The notes beneath the pieces were generated by a model, which saw nothing but the letters and a program-made list of their open reading frames with translations, was not told the origin of the DNA and ran no database searches. A stretch of DNA of 64,000 bases, from NCBI GenBank assembly GCA_004352715.1, contig SCFE01000029.1, forward strand, positions 329,727 to 393,726, read 5' to 3'. A program made the translations under genes and the position numbers. The stretch's first letter is position 1. Each line of letters begins with the position of its first letter. This document shows positions 22,807 to 34,870 of this stretch, one piece after another. The DNA comes from Hofstenia miamia. Taxonomy: Eukaryota > Xenacoelomorpha > Acoela.

Positions 22807-23643
22807 TGGCGAAGTATAAAGGATTGTACAGTAGTATAGACTACTTATGGACCCTGTGTAAAGGTAACGTTGCCTGCAACAAATATCTATATTTACCAAT
22901 GCGGTATGCATCAGTCATCTCAAAAGGGGACACTCACTTCTCATTGGTGGCCAGATGACCAGGCATTCCAACCTGTGGAAAAAAACAATTAAACTCTCCT
23001 TTACACAACCATAAAGCTGTACTTTTGTAAATATATATATGTATGCCTCCTTTTAATACCAAGTATTATTTCAGACATGTAGGATGATACTAAATGTTAT
23101 TACTAAGTACAACCATTATTTTAACTCGGTTATATCATGTGGCCAGCAATGGACGATAAATTAAACTTAAATTTAGCATTTAACTCTGTAAATTTTTGTA
23201 AATAATAACTGATACATAATATATATATATATAATAACTGATATAAAAATATCTATCTCCCCCTCCTCCTCTTATCTAATATTATGTTTTCATGAAAACC
23301 ATGGTTTATTGCACTTATTCAACTTACTTGGGAAGAAGAAGTATCTCTCTTTATTGCATGATATATATTTTGATTATTTCATATACCCCTCTTTTATTTG
23401 CTAAATTTGAATGTGAATTGAATGTTAAATTAATAGCTAGGTAAAATAAGATTTGTTGGTTATAGACAATACTATAGAATTTAGGAATGGTTTTACATAC
23501 TTTTTGTACCAAAAACAGGTTACAAAATCACTATAAATCTGAAATAACTAATACAAAATGCTAATGAAAAAATTACATCATAAANTTTTAAATTTGGCAT
23601 GTCGTACATTATAATAACCCTGTAGATTTATGAACAAATTTAA

Positions 23644-23847
23644 CACATTGACTGCCATGTATCCATATATTGGATACATGTTATATCCCAAATTTGCCTC
23701 GTATCCATATAATTATTTCAGATGCTTTTATTTGTGGACTTTTAAAAGGCGATCAATGATATTTTGACATGGAATGTATTAAAAAATAAATTAAAAAAAA
23801 TTGGGCCTATTACTCACATCAAGGATTTGGCTGTGGCAGTCAATGTG
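23644..23847. mobile_element. piggyBac-like MITE, 204 bp (copy 2)
   Basis: Same length and ends as the copy at 22307-22510, with TTAA at 23640-23643 and 23848-23851. The left flank shares 27 bases with that of copy 1 directly after a single N at 23585, then diverges. Confidence 0.9.
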
Positions 23848-23851
23848 TTAA

Positions 23852-26800
23852 GATAAATCAAGTACCTCAGGATCTTACTATAGCACATAGATTCATTTAC
23901 AGTAAAAATACATGATGATTAACTTTTTTTTCAAAATCCAACTAAATTTCCATGTAAATCCAAATGTTGTTAAGCAAATAGCCCCGCCTTGTGAAGCTTA
24001 AATACAATCTCAACAACTTTAAATTTCCTAGTTGAGTAATTTTCAATTTACTAGTGCCTTTCCCCACTCATACTTTAGAAAACCTTGCCCTCCGACGACC
24101 TGCAATAACCCATCCATCCAATAGGGTGACATGTCCCCCTTCAATATCTGTTCCATTTCACCTTTGTAGCGCACCTTTGAGATGAGTCATCAGAATACGA
24201 GCTCTGCAAAATGCATTTCAAAATTGTTTTTTGTGGTTTATCTAGGTTTAAAACCGCCTTACTATTTGAGCATTATGCATCAGAAAAATTTAAAAGTTTT
24301 AAATAAATCACTTAAAAATAGTAAAATACTAGCACAGATTAATTGCGACACAAATATCCCAATATTTCCAAATTTTTTAGTAGACTTCGAGAGATTTTTT
24401 TTTAAAAATGTGAACAAAGCAATTTGTGTTTTTAAAATCATGCTCTGCAGTTAGGGTTAAACATTTTCTATAAGATACAGTGGAATATAAGGATTAATAC
24501 CACTACTATTACCTCAAATATTTAAAAAGTAACATATCATGCAATCAAAACGACAGCTTTTCTACTGTAATTAATTTTTATCTTAAGGACTCTAACCCTA
24601 TTACAAAAATGCAAGACAATAAGAATTTTAATGAATATCAAATTGTCATATTTCTACTACAGAGTGACAATATGAGTCAAGATGAACCCGAACAGGTGCT
24701 AATAGGAATATTTCCTACCTGAATCCGATCCGAAACTTTGACTTTTGTTTTGAAATCTCTCTTTCTCTCTCTCTCTCTCTTTCTCTCTGCATTTGTAATA
24801 CTTGGATCTTTCTCGAACAAAGTGGCGATTAACAGAAGTAATTTTTTGAACAATCAATCTAAAAATGCACCCCCGAAACCGACACAGCCCAAAGCCCGAA
24901 ATCGAGATACAGTCTAATTTTTACATTTTTATTATTTTCCTAAAAAGGTAAAATTTTTGCAGATCGGTTTAGTTGAAACATTCTCTAGAATTTGAGGTAA
25001 TTTGTTATCACCTCCCTGTTTTAGAATAACTACAATTCAATGAACACAATTAATAAAGAGGTTGAGATGAACTATTATCATCTATCATCTTGCAATTAGT
25101 TGCTTAATTATTTGAATGTACTAAGCATGTCAGAAAATCATCCAATAAAACATCATATTATTTAATATTATTGTATTTCAAACTATATAGTGTCTCTGGT
25201 TTTCAATCATACTAGTAAGTTTATCATCAATTTATGCCAACGTTCATTTTATTAGGATGGAATTTAGCAGGTGCTGCGCGATTTCTCTTGTTTCATAGTT
25301 TTCTTGAGATGCAAAAATTGATCCAAAATGTTAAAGTTTGAGAAAGTGAGGCTCCTGTGACAATTTTGATATTGTGAGATCAAAAAAACTTCATAGTTTG
25401 AAATGACACCTGTTGGCGCATGTTGGCTTGATGTAAATGAATCTCAGAGTCGAATAGGCCTGAGGGAAACTGAAGATAACTTTCTTTAGTTTCCTTTAGA
25501 AACATACAATGTCTTTTAAAATTGCTTGTTTGCCCACAATGAAAATGTCTACATTAAGCTTTTCATTGGCTAATATCGTTTTCTCTGCGCCTCACAGAAA
25601 ATAGATCAAAAATTAGTACTGCGGCCAAATAAATAAAGATTTAAGGGGATAATTTAGGGTTGACTATAAGCTCAACGTCCTCTTAGATTATGTATAGTAA
25701 TGCCACAAAAGGGGGGAATACGCCATTTGAAAGCATGAGAAGAGCAAAAGAAGCAACTTGAGCTTGAGAAATGGCATTTTCAGTATATCTGTCAAAATAA
25801 TATTTTTGCAGAAATTATTGGTAAAATATTTTAATTTTTAGTTATTTTGTTTAACTAGCTAGTATTCATACCTAGAGCTGCTAAATTTAATGGGGGAAAA
25901 TTAATTGCCATTTATGGATCTTATGATTTCAAAATGGCCACTAATAAATTTTTTAGAATGCCTTTAATTGCCGTTTTTTACTAATCACAACAAGTGAATT
26001 AATGTCAATTCTATCACTGCGATTAGTTGTAACAATTTTTATATTGATAAGCAGTTCCACCTGTCAAAATGTAATTGCAACTTAAAGCAACTATGCAGTT
26101 TAAAACACCGAAATAAATGTCATTGATGATGACTTTTTGATAGTATTTTTAAAGCATTATTTTAGTATGCAAACCCAAGAGCATACTGCGTCAATTTCAT
26201 TGTACACTTCACAAATATTGGAAGCTTGATATGAAAAAACGAATGAAATTTTATCAATTTTTGATTTATCATATGTATGTTCTAAAATGGCCATTAATTT
26301 TCCATTGATTGCCATAATTAAATTTTCATTGTCCGCATTTCCATTAATGGATTTCTAAAAAACTTTTTTCCAATGAATTCAAATTTACTTTTGAGCAGCG
26401 CTGTTCATATCTTTTTGGATAATATTTGGCTCTCCCTATCAGCGTTTTGTCCAGTAAAGGTATTTTACTTACTTATTGTGCAAATAATTTAGGTTACAGT
26501 GTCAATACTTACACATTGATTGTAAGTGAGGTAAATTGTTCCAAAACGTGCATAGCGTGCATATGAATTAACATGTTATGTCAGTAGTAGAGTGCTCTCC
26601 TCGTCTATAATTTTCAATATAATTTCTAAAATTTTGTTGAAAAGGCAAAGGATCCTCCTTGACATAATTAGGTCTCTATTTTTTTAACGATTTGGGAACA
26701 TGCTTTTAGAGAAGTTTCTCAACTTTACTGAGGCTCCAAGTAGAAATTTGATTCATATGAATATGAGAAAACATTTACTCTGTAAATAGAATATTTGAAA

Positions 26801-27080
26801 GATTAATGAATTAAACTATCTATATAAAATTTATTTCCTAATAATAAATTTTTACAACAGGTAATACAAATAATATTGGAATTAAAATTAGAATTGACTA
26901 ACATAAATTAGAAAATTGCATCCGACTTAAAGATGGACTATCAAAATATTGTAAGATGACGATCCGGAAACATATCTAAAAACACCCGGGAGGCTTGGCG
27001 ATCTGCTCCTGGGATTCTCTCGCCCAGAATGTTTGTTGTGTAAATTTCTTTCTTGGGGTGATTCTTCTTATGAAACGATC
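23852..27080. other. Non-coding stretch with a (CT)n microsatellite
   Basis: A pyrimidine (CT)n run lies at about 24756-24788. The 90-codon frame at 24182-24454 shows no domain. Nothing else is recognised. Confidence 0.5.
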
Positions 27081-27165
27081 GTCTTGCTTATAGATAGATT
27101 TATATAGATTATAGTCTTGCTTATAGATAGATTTATATAGATTATAGTCTTGCTTATAGATAGAT
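27081..27165. repeat. 33-bp tandem repeat, about 2.6 copies
   Basis: The unit beginning GTCTTGCTTATAGATAGATT repeats at 27081-27113 and 27114-27146 without visible change and again partially to 27165. Confidence 0.9.
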
Positions 27166-27599
27166 GTACAAATTCATGAGAGTTAATAAATAAAATTTAC
27201 AAAATGTTTAACTTAAATTTTCGTTTTCGAATTTTGCTGCAGTGCATTTCAAATTACTTTCTTGTAATTGGTTCTCCAAAAAAGCAAATGATAACTTTTT
27301 ATTCTTTTCTTTTAACTTCTTGCATATTAGTTAGCATATCACTTAAACAGTGATTAGGATTATATTTAATTTTTATAAATTCGGGTCTTCCTCTATTTTT
27401 AATGCATCACTAATTGTTGGTACACTCGTATTCAATATTTTGGTGGCTCTTGATGATATGTCACTCAAATTTTCGATCTTTGACCTGCAAATAATAGTTG
27501 GTGCATATGTTAATTTGGTAACGATTTGTGAGTTATAGATAAGTGTCAAGTCATTTTCCTTGAAACCTTATCTTTTTATATAATATAACATTACTAGTG

Positions 27600-28200
27600 C
27601 CTTTCTGCCATTCTTAATCTATTTTGAAGTTCTGAATTAAGGTTTAATGATAAATTCAAATATTTACCCATAAGTTTGGTACTTTCGTACTTTTAATCTC
27701 CATGATTTCAGTATTCAGCTTTTCTCTTGTCAATAAAATTTTTGATGTACTTATACCACTTCACTAGTTTTCGCTTTACTAATAGAATAGATAATCAATT
27801 TTGTATTGCTATTTTACATATTTTGTAAAGTTCATCTTGGGTTTTTATCAATTTCTGTACATATGACTGTGATTGTCAAGTCAGCATATTTTACAAAAGA
27901 ATTACTTTCATAAATAGGCTTTATTTCATTTATGATTACTGGAAATAATCTAGGGCCACAAACTGTGCTTTCAGGAACGCGCTTTGATTTGACTTTAGCA
28001 CTCCAATATATTCTCATAGAAATGAATTATATACCATGGATATATTATTGAGGATTTTTGCATCTTTTGATGATAATTAGCCAAAGATGAGTTCCTTTTG
28101 TGAGATATATCTTTATTAATAGAATTTGATCTGTATCATTATTCTTGAGGGCGGCTTGTTTTAACTTAAATAGATCCTTAAGGACAGTAGTTGTGTTAAC
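27600..28200 (-). pseudogene. LINE reverse-transcriptase fragment
   Basis: The minus-strand frame 27832-28017 contains VPESTVCGPRLFPVIINEI and VKYADLTITV, matching the non-LTR RT blocks (VPQGSVLGPLLFxIYINDI and KYADDxTI). One Asp of the catalytic YADD is missing, so the enzyme is dead. Flanking minus-strand sequence reads on with stops. This fits a LINE such as a CR1 or Jockey relative; the clade is not determined. Confidence 0.65.
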
Positions 28201-28979
28201 TATATAGTAATTCCTCACCTAGTGCCTAATTAATTAATGCAATCAGGCTGTCCATGTTGAGTTTAGTAATGGAAAAATCTTTTGACACTAAAGCATTCTG
28301 AAGCAACTAGATATTATCGGCAAGTTTGTCTCAGACTACAACTTTTTTGAAGCAAATTTTGTGGAGATTACAGTTATAGATTTTTGAGCACATAAGTAAC
28401 CATAGATTATATTGATTGAGGTTGGAGAATGAACCAAAGAATGGTACAATATAGGCAAAATCAAGTTTAGATCTGCTAGGATAAAATGTTGTAAATTCCA
28501 TTAAGTTTGGTAAACCAAATGTCTCGAAGTTACTAATCCACGGCGAATTCATTTTGGCTTTAGACAGAAGCTTCATAGCTTCCACGTTACATGCAGAATT
28601 GACACATGAGATGTGAAACAACACTTTAAAGTCTGAAACATTTTGGCATGTATTTTGGTCTCAGACAACAGCTTACACCTCCATACCTAAACTCCATATC
28701 TAAATTCTCATCAATCACAGAAAAAAAACATTTTGTTAATGGTTCAACACTTGTTCAAGTATTTAATCAAGCCTGCACTATTATAATAGTTTCGTTCAAA
28801 TCTCTACACATAAAAGTTTTCAATATTGAGTGAAATAGAAAGTGTTTTGCAATACAAACGAGTTTCTTGGAGCACAAGAACAGATAGTGAGGAATGCTGA
28901 AATGTGAATTCGCTGAGTTTAGTAGATTTCTAGGTTATCTGCAAAAATAAAGGCAGTGTAGAAGAAAACAGAGGACGAG

Positions 28980-29690
28980 GAAATAGAACATCTAATCATG
29001 AACTGATGTTGACCTTGTAACCTTTGCAGTAAAGTTCTAATTTCTTTATCATGAAGTCACTTCTAATCGCACCCACTTGTATCTTATTCCATCTAGTTTT
29101 TTCTAAGTTTTGTTCTTCAAAACTAAACTTAAGATCTATCAAGACCTTGCGTTTTGAATATGACTTCAAATTATATAAGACATTTAAGTTCTTTCTTTTG
29201 TCCCAAGTTGAAACATAATAACAATATCTGGTCTTGGAAACAAATCACCTGTGCTAAATTTTCCGCATTGCCAATTTTTAAGTTCGTTTCTCCAAAATGA
29301 TACAAAATGCTAGATAGTTCACTTTCCAATTATTTTTGACGTTAATAAAAACTACTTTCAGGTGCTTTAGAAATGCCAGCAATTTTAACTGAATGTGTGT
29401 AATTATCCTGAGATGCTTGATTTCTTAAGTGTTCAGTTATGTTCTGAGTCTTGGATTAGATACATTCATCCAGGTATTTCATTTTGTGTCAAAAGTTTAT
29501 CAATGTCCTCCTTTAGTTCATTAGTGCTCCAAGCAAAAGATTTAACTGATTCCATTTTGAAAATTTGGGGTAAAACAAATCCTTTACGAAACAGAACTAG
29601 GATATTTTTTCTTCTTTTAACCCTACTCCGGCCACGTTCTTCGTTAAATGTGACTTTTATTATAAATAGTAAGCAGTTCATAGGCACTTA
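28980..29690 (-). pseudogene. Possible LINE ORF1-like region
   Basis: The minus-strand frame 29466-29687 ends in a helical segment (NELKEDIDKLLTQNE). The next frame, near 29340-29420, reads HSVKIAGISKAPES, recalling the RIxGIPE block of coiled-coil/RRM ORF1 proteins of LINEs. It lies upstream, in the minus direction, of the RT fragment at 27832-28017, as ORF1 should. Sequence between (28331-28624 and others) is open only in pieces. The assignment is tentative. Confidence 0.35.
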
Positions 29691-29985
29691 ATGAATAAGC
29701 CCAAAATCAACAATTTGCTCAAGAATCATATCAAATGAATTTCACTTAGCAATCTCTCGGCATCACATGAATTAACAGATGTGTCAAATATCTTTTTATT
29801 TTACCTAGCATGTCTGTCATCTTTTAGATTGCGTGCTAATGCTAGCTCTATTATAATATCGATAAAGTTGATTTTAAGATAAACTTCGTAATTAAAATCT
29901 CTGATAAGCACACACTTTCGAGACGATTTTGGAAACATTTACCATCATTTGAACAGAAGCATACGGGATTTATATATATATATAT

Positions 29986-30055
29986 NNNNNNNNNNNNNNN
30001 NNNNNNNNNNNNNNNNNNNNNNNNNNNNNNNNNNNNNNNNNNNNNNNNNNNNNNN

Positions 30056-30090
<35 letters not shown>
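29986..30090. repeat. (TA)n tract with a 70-N gap
   Basis: A (TA)n run is interrupted by Ns at 29986-30055 and continues to 30090. Confidence 0.85.
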
Positions 30091-30091
<1 letters not shown>

Positions 30092-30340
30092 TGTTTAGTG
30101 CAACAACGATTTATATAATTGCGCTTAGTATATATTCCCACTGCTAACTGAATACTTCGTGCTTAGTTGTTTTAACTAAATATCTTTTGGTCATTTTTCA
30201 TTCATCAAATATTTGGTGGAGAAGCAGTTAACTTTTCAAATTCTAACTATAATATTTCTTGCAGCTTTAACAGTAAAATCTCTCGACGACGTACTTCCAT
30301 GAATTGAATAATATGTCTAGCATAATCTTGCTTAATTTAG

Positions 30341-30463
30341 GATAATGAACAAAAAGATACGTGGCAGGAATTTGGCAATTTTATTGCGTCGGTTCTACGT
30401 AACCTTCCAAAAGATGAGGCAGTTCAAAAAATGACTCAAGTTGTCAGAACTTTAATGGCTTGA
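30341..30463 (+). pseudogene. C-terminal exon of a MADF/BESS-type Harbinger partner protein
   Basis: An acceptor-like TTAATTTAG precedes a 40-codon frame ending in TGA at 30461. It includes DTWQEFGNFIASVLRNLP and ends in a short Leu/Val helix. This is the pattern of BESS-like C-terminal tails in MADF/Myb-type proteins encoded by Harbinger elements (W..FG..IA..LR.LP). The N-terminal MADF part was not located upstream; the gap at 29986-30055 and (TA)n intervene. A host MADF gene remnant is the alternative. Confidence 0.5.
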
Positions 30464-30600
30464 AGTTAATCGATCTTGGGAAAACCTACAAAAATGTTAG
30501 AAATTCGTCAAAGGCGAATAATCGAACATAATAATAATAATAATCTAACGTTCAAAAAATGTGGTGTTGGGCTTATTTTGTAATGTTGCAATAAGCAAAT

Positions 30601-30910
30601 ATTAGTTATAGTTTTGCCAATGTATACATTTAGAAATTCTGCTTTCAAGCATTCCAATATTTCTGTACAGTATTGAAAATTTTTTTTCAGATTTAATGTC
30701 TCAAATATTCTAATGTTTTTTTCTAAATCAATGTAGGTTGAACCAGTATCCAAGAACCTCAGAGTTAAAACTAGTCTCACCATAGAAGAAATTGACTCTC
30801 GCATACATACATGTATATCTCCTTTTGAAATGTGAAGTTCAAATAGCTTCAAAATGTATTAAAAATTTATTTCATCCATTCTTAAAAAGTAAGCATCATA
30901 AGGGGATCTG
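30601..30910 (-). pseudogene. HARBI1-like (PIF/Harbinger) transposase N-terminal fragment
   Basis: On the minus strand the translation runs SPYDAYFLRMDEINF, a stop, then LKLFELHISKGDIHVCMRES and ISSMVRLVLTLRFLDTGSTY in one frame. These match the conserved N-terminal region of HARBI1-type nucleases (FLRM....F..LL, I.k.DT.MR.aI....rL.lTLRfLatG.sy..L). The frame goes on to about 30600. The DDE catalytic part is not seen downstream. An internal stop shows inactivity. Its neighbour at 30341-30463 may be the second protein of the same element. Confidence 0.65.
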
Positions 30911-30963
30911 TTAAATATAATTTATTCGAAATGTATTATTAATTTCCATATTCTTTTCAGCAT

Positions 30964-32142
30964 AACAGCCAGTCATTTGCCCAAATCTTCCTATTTCTTC
31001 TTTTTTACCATAAGCTTGGGCAGGGTCTGTACCGGTAACGGACAAAGGTGTACGGACACGGACCGGATATACGGGCTCTGAATATAGAATGATCATTTGT
31101 TGTTGTTCCAGGATACTAATTCTTAAAACCACTTCATTGAAGTTTATACTTGATTCATATGAAGTTTCTAGGCAAGGATTCATATATCTGAGTCTATAAC
31201 TTCGTGTAACACTAACCTAGGTGTAAATTTGCGGCAGAAATTAAAAAATATTACATAAAATATTACATTAAGCCATATAAAACTCATGGTCTTCATCTAC
31301 TTTTAAGAGTTCCATTTTGCAGTCATATTGTGATAATTGAATTCATTGATGAGAATATATAGTACTTAGTTACAGTTATTAAACAATTTCTTCTTTCTAA
31401 AAAATAAAAATTTGAGATTTTGTGAAATTTATCAAGAAAATTTCATCTTGAAATACTACACTTGAGTGATTATCTCTTAAAATTACATTTTAATATTTTA
31501 TAAACAATTTCTAATATAATATATAAGAGATTTATATTTAGAAAACCGTAATTTTGAAAAACGAATATTTTTATGATCCACAGTAATTTCTTTGTGATAG
31601 TGGCAGTGCAAGATTCCATGCTCATAGTCTACCAAAGGAGGCACACAATTTCATTTAGGCAAATCCTTTATTTAAATTTAAGGAAATTTCCTTGTTAATA
31701 TGTTAGCAATTTACAAATAGAGAGGATTTTGCTGATTTAATTAACAGTACATATATATTTTTGAATTAATATAAATAAATACTTACACTAAGCTATATTT
31801 TCTAATTATTAACACTGAGAATGAGCTTCTATATAGCATTATTGTATCATACAAAAAGATTTTTAAATAAGAAAATAACATATAAAAATAAGAAATTATG
31901 CTTGAACTTTCACAAAAAGAAATTTATTTTCTAGAAAAATAGATGTTTTCTGAGATTGTACAATATTATATGTTGTGATGTAAAAGGCGCATATAGTTAG
32001 AATTGAATTAATTGTTATTATACAATGCCATACAAGCATTGGAGTATGCTTAAATTATTTTCATAGTTTGATGTGTTGTTAATTATAGTTGAGGTTTGAT
32101 GCAGCATTTGTCAATGAAATGGCAAACTTGTTGATAAATACA
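30964..32142. other. Non-coding stretch with a short GC-rich island
   Basis: A GC-rich, GGT/CGG-containing patch lies at about 31018-31080 within A+T-rich DNA. No gene is recognised. Confidence 0.5.
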
Positions 32143-32529
32143 CTGGAAACCAGGGCTGTCGTGGAGAGGAGACGCCGTCCCCCCACCTCAAAATAAAATT
32201 TCTAAAGAGGGGACGCGGGGGACGCTGTCCATACACCTACCTCATATAAAATGCAATGTACATGATGTGGTTGGGCACATAAATCAACAAACCAAAATGA
32301 AAGAACATAAACAACTTTGTATTTTCATAGAATGGCACCAACCAGAAGTTATACTACATGCATATGCATGGCATGTAAATTATATAGTTGCATGCACCAA
32401 TATTACATGTATTATGTATGATGTCCAGTACTGCACAATCTGGCCACTTGACATAAAATACGCAGGGTGACTTTCATCGTTTCATGTTTGATGTCCAATG
32501 TTGATCAAAAACAATTAATTTTTTATGCA

Positions 32530-33553
32530 AGTTTTTGCAAAGTAAAGTTCGACTAAGCGGTGAGTGGGTGCAGGCGACTACAGCAAGTAATGACAGGATC
32601 AGCTCCGAAAGAAAATTTTCAAACATTTGCAATCCCAGGCCCATCAAGCCGCCAAAAAGGTATACGAAACTCAAGCAAAAGGCCAAATCGAGAGCGTCAT
32701 TGTAAGGTCACAATCAGCACATAGCTCCACAACAGAAAAATGCCTTCATACAGCATAGGCGATTGAAAAACTAATTGAACTACAACAAAAAAATGGTGTT
32801 AACATGGGGCAAATTTTGCACTCCAGATTCTCTTGCAATCAAATGATAAATTGCATTGCAAAGACAATGGAACACAAACTCTGTGCAGCAATAAGAAATT
32901 AAAATTCCAAATTATCTGTAAATATCGCCGAGTTAACATCTTTGTCTCAAAAATCTTGCCTTGTGACATACATTTGTGCAAATATTAATCAAGAACTGGA
33001 ATCACAAGACTCAGATGTGTGCTCAAATGCCTATTAAAAATTCTGAAAGACAATGGGTTTTCTGAAGACTTTTTGCGAAAACATTTTCTATGTTTTGCAA
33101 GTGATGGAGCGTCAGTCCTGATGCGTAAAAAAGTGGAGTTAGTGTGAAATTGCAGAGAATGTTTCCCCAGATAATTCTGTGGCGCTGTCTGAACCATCTG
33201 GAGTGAAACCTGTGATTAGGGAATATTTCGTGAATGCAAACGTAATTCCAACAAAAATTCAAACATTGTTTCAAGAAATTATAAATATTGTTTCAATATC
33301 ATCTGCTGAGGCTGAACGTGGATTTTCAAGGATGAACATAATTCTAAACGAACTGCGCAGCTCCATGGATATACCAAACCTTTCTTTGTTGATGTTTATC
33401 AGCATTAATGGTCCGCCTCCATCGCTATGGAATGCAGATGAATCCATAACCAACTGGCTCCTTAACCCTCGTTCAGCCATGGAGTCACAGTCCCGCAAGC
33501 GCCCTCCACCATTAACCTCAAAACTAAATACTGTGCAAGCTTTCTTTACATGA
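32530..33553 (+). pseudogene. hAT transposase of the KIAA1586/SUMO-ligase-like family
   Basis: Several plus-strand frames in succession match this hAT family: a KKVYETQAKGQ segment near 32655, NGVNMGQILHSRFSC near 32800, and ILWRCLNHL near 33170 (the conserved W-C-NH block). The frame 33179-33553 then gives the C-terminal dimerisation domain (SSAEAERGFSRMNIILNELR, WNADESITNWLL). Stops and a large internal loss between NHL and the C-terminus make it non-functional. The CX2C-type zinc finger expected at the start was not located. Confidence 0.75.
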
Positions 33554-33696
33554 ATTGAACATGAATATTGTGTTTTGTATTTTTTAATTGGTTTTTGCGG
33601 GTATTTAGTTAGGCACTAGGTTGCAACATAACTTATTAACATAACTTCGCGATTATCATAGGTTACTGCTAATTGGCTAATTATAAATATGCCTTA

Positions 33697-33918
33697 GGGT
33701 GCATTCACACAGAAAGCTTGGGATATAGCGCTTGTATTTTTAACACATGTTTTAAGATAGTTGAATTCACACAGAAAGCGAGCGATAAAGCCAATCTTGA
33801 GATTTAAACAAGAGGAAATAAAGGAGGGTATTCACACAGAGAGATTGCGATATCGCGCTTGTAATTTAAACACATGTTTTAAGATAGTAGCATTCACACA
33901 GACGGCGTGCGCTTGCTA
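33697..33918. mobile_element. Truncated copy of the foldback Harbinger MITE
   Basis: The sequence from GGGTGCATTCACACAGAAAG onward is the same family as 8788-9984 and is preceded by TTA (33694-33696). It breaks at a single N (33919) after about 220 bp, so the right part is not assembled. Another copy of the flanking DNA at about 35115-35160 lacks the insertion and has the target TTA once. Confidence 0.85.
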
Positions 33919-34042
33919 NTTTGATTTAATCCGTTGAAAATATTTTTAGAATAAATATTTTGCGCTTTTCGAATTTTTTTAGCATACTATTTGGCTCAGA
34001 GGCTGAATATACATCATTCCAATCTTGTACGCTTAGCTCAGA

Positions 34043-34506
34043 TTAAAGTTTATAAAGATTTTCTCTAGAATGGTCACGGATAAAATTCCATTCTTTAATT
34101 ATTCTAATAGTATCCTTAGGCATTTGTATTGCAATAATGCAATGATCAGAAAATGGGACTTCTCCACAGTAAAAACTATAGTTATCTTTATTATCTGTAG
34201 TAATGATATGATCAATAAGCGTGCTAGAAGTGGATACATTTCTTGTAGGTAGGACTGTGTTCGACGAAAATAAATTAAAAGATCTAGTTTTTCTTTTTCG
34301 CGATAATTGAAGTAATTTAAATTCCAATCGCCCATTAATATGACATCTTTGTTTTCAGAACACACAGAAGATAACTCGGCCTCGATTTGATTAAAAAAAT
34401 TCATGGAGGTAGTTTTTTGATGGGCATTACATAAGAGAATGCTATAATTAATTCCTACAAAGCATTTTCTGTTAGCATAAATTGTAAATATTAATTTTGC
34501 TGGCAA
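34043..34506 (-). pseudogene. LINE AP-endonuclease fragment
   Basis: Two overlapping minus-strand frames carry the endonuclease/exonuclease/phosphatase motifs of non-LTR retrotransposons: DVILMGDWNLNYF, then STLIDHIITT, then PFSDHCIIAIQMP with the terminal SDH. A frameshift near 34330 separates the first from the others. Only the C-terminal half of the domain is present, and no RT follows in this location. The fragment is nested within the hAT block next to the N at 33919. Confidence 0.75.
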
Positions 34507-34554
34507 TATAAATTTTCAAATTGATCCGTTAGATGGCTACAACATTTACAAAAA

Positions 34555-34870
34555 TGATGTTCTCAATTTCTCCATATGTTATAAATATTATTCCAATATC
34601 ATCTGCTGAGGTTGAACGTGGATTTTCAAGGATGAAAATAATTCTAAACTAACTGCGCAGCTGCTTGGATGTACCAAACCTTTCTTCGTTGATGTTTATC
34701 AGCATCGCTGTGGAATGCAGATGACTCCATAACCAACTGACTCCTTAACCATCATTCAGCCATGGAGTCACAGTCCCGCAAGCGCCCTCCATCAACCTCA
34801 AAACTAAATACTGTGCAAGCTTTCTTTACATGAATTGAACATGAATATTGTGTTTTGTATTTTTTGAATT
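34555..34870 (+). pseudogene. Second copy of the hAT C-terminal dimerisation segment
   Basis: The translation SSAEVERGFSRMKIILN, a stop, LRSCLDVPNL and onward is a diverged copy of 33290-33553. It carries deletions and stops. Downstream non-coding sequence (to about 35038) also matches that after the first copy, and a third partial copy follows the N at 35039. Confidence 0.8.
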
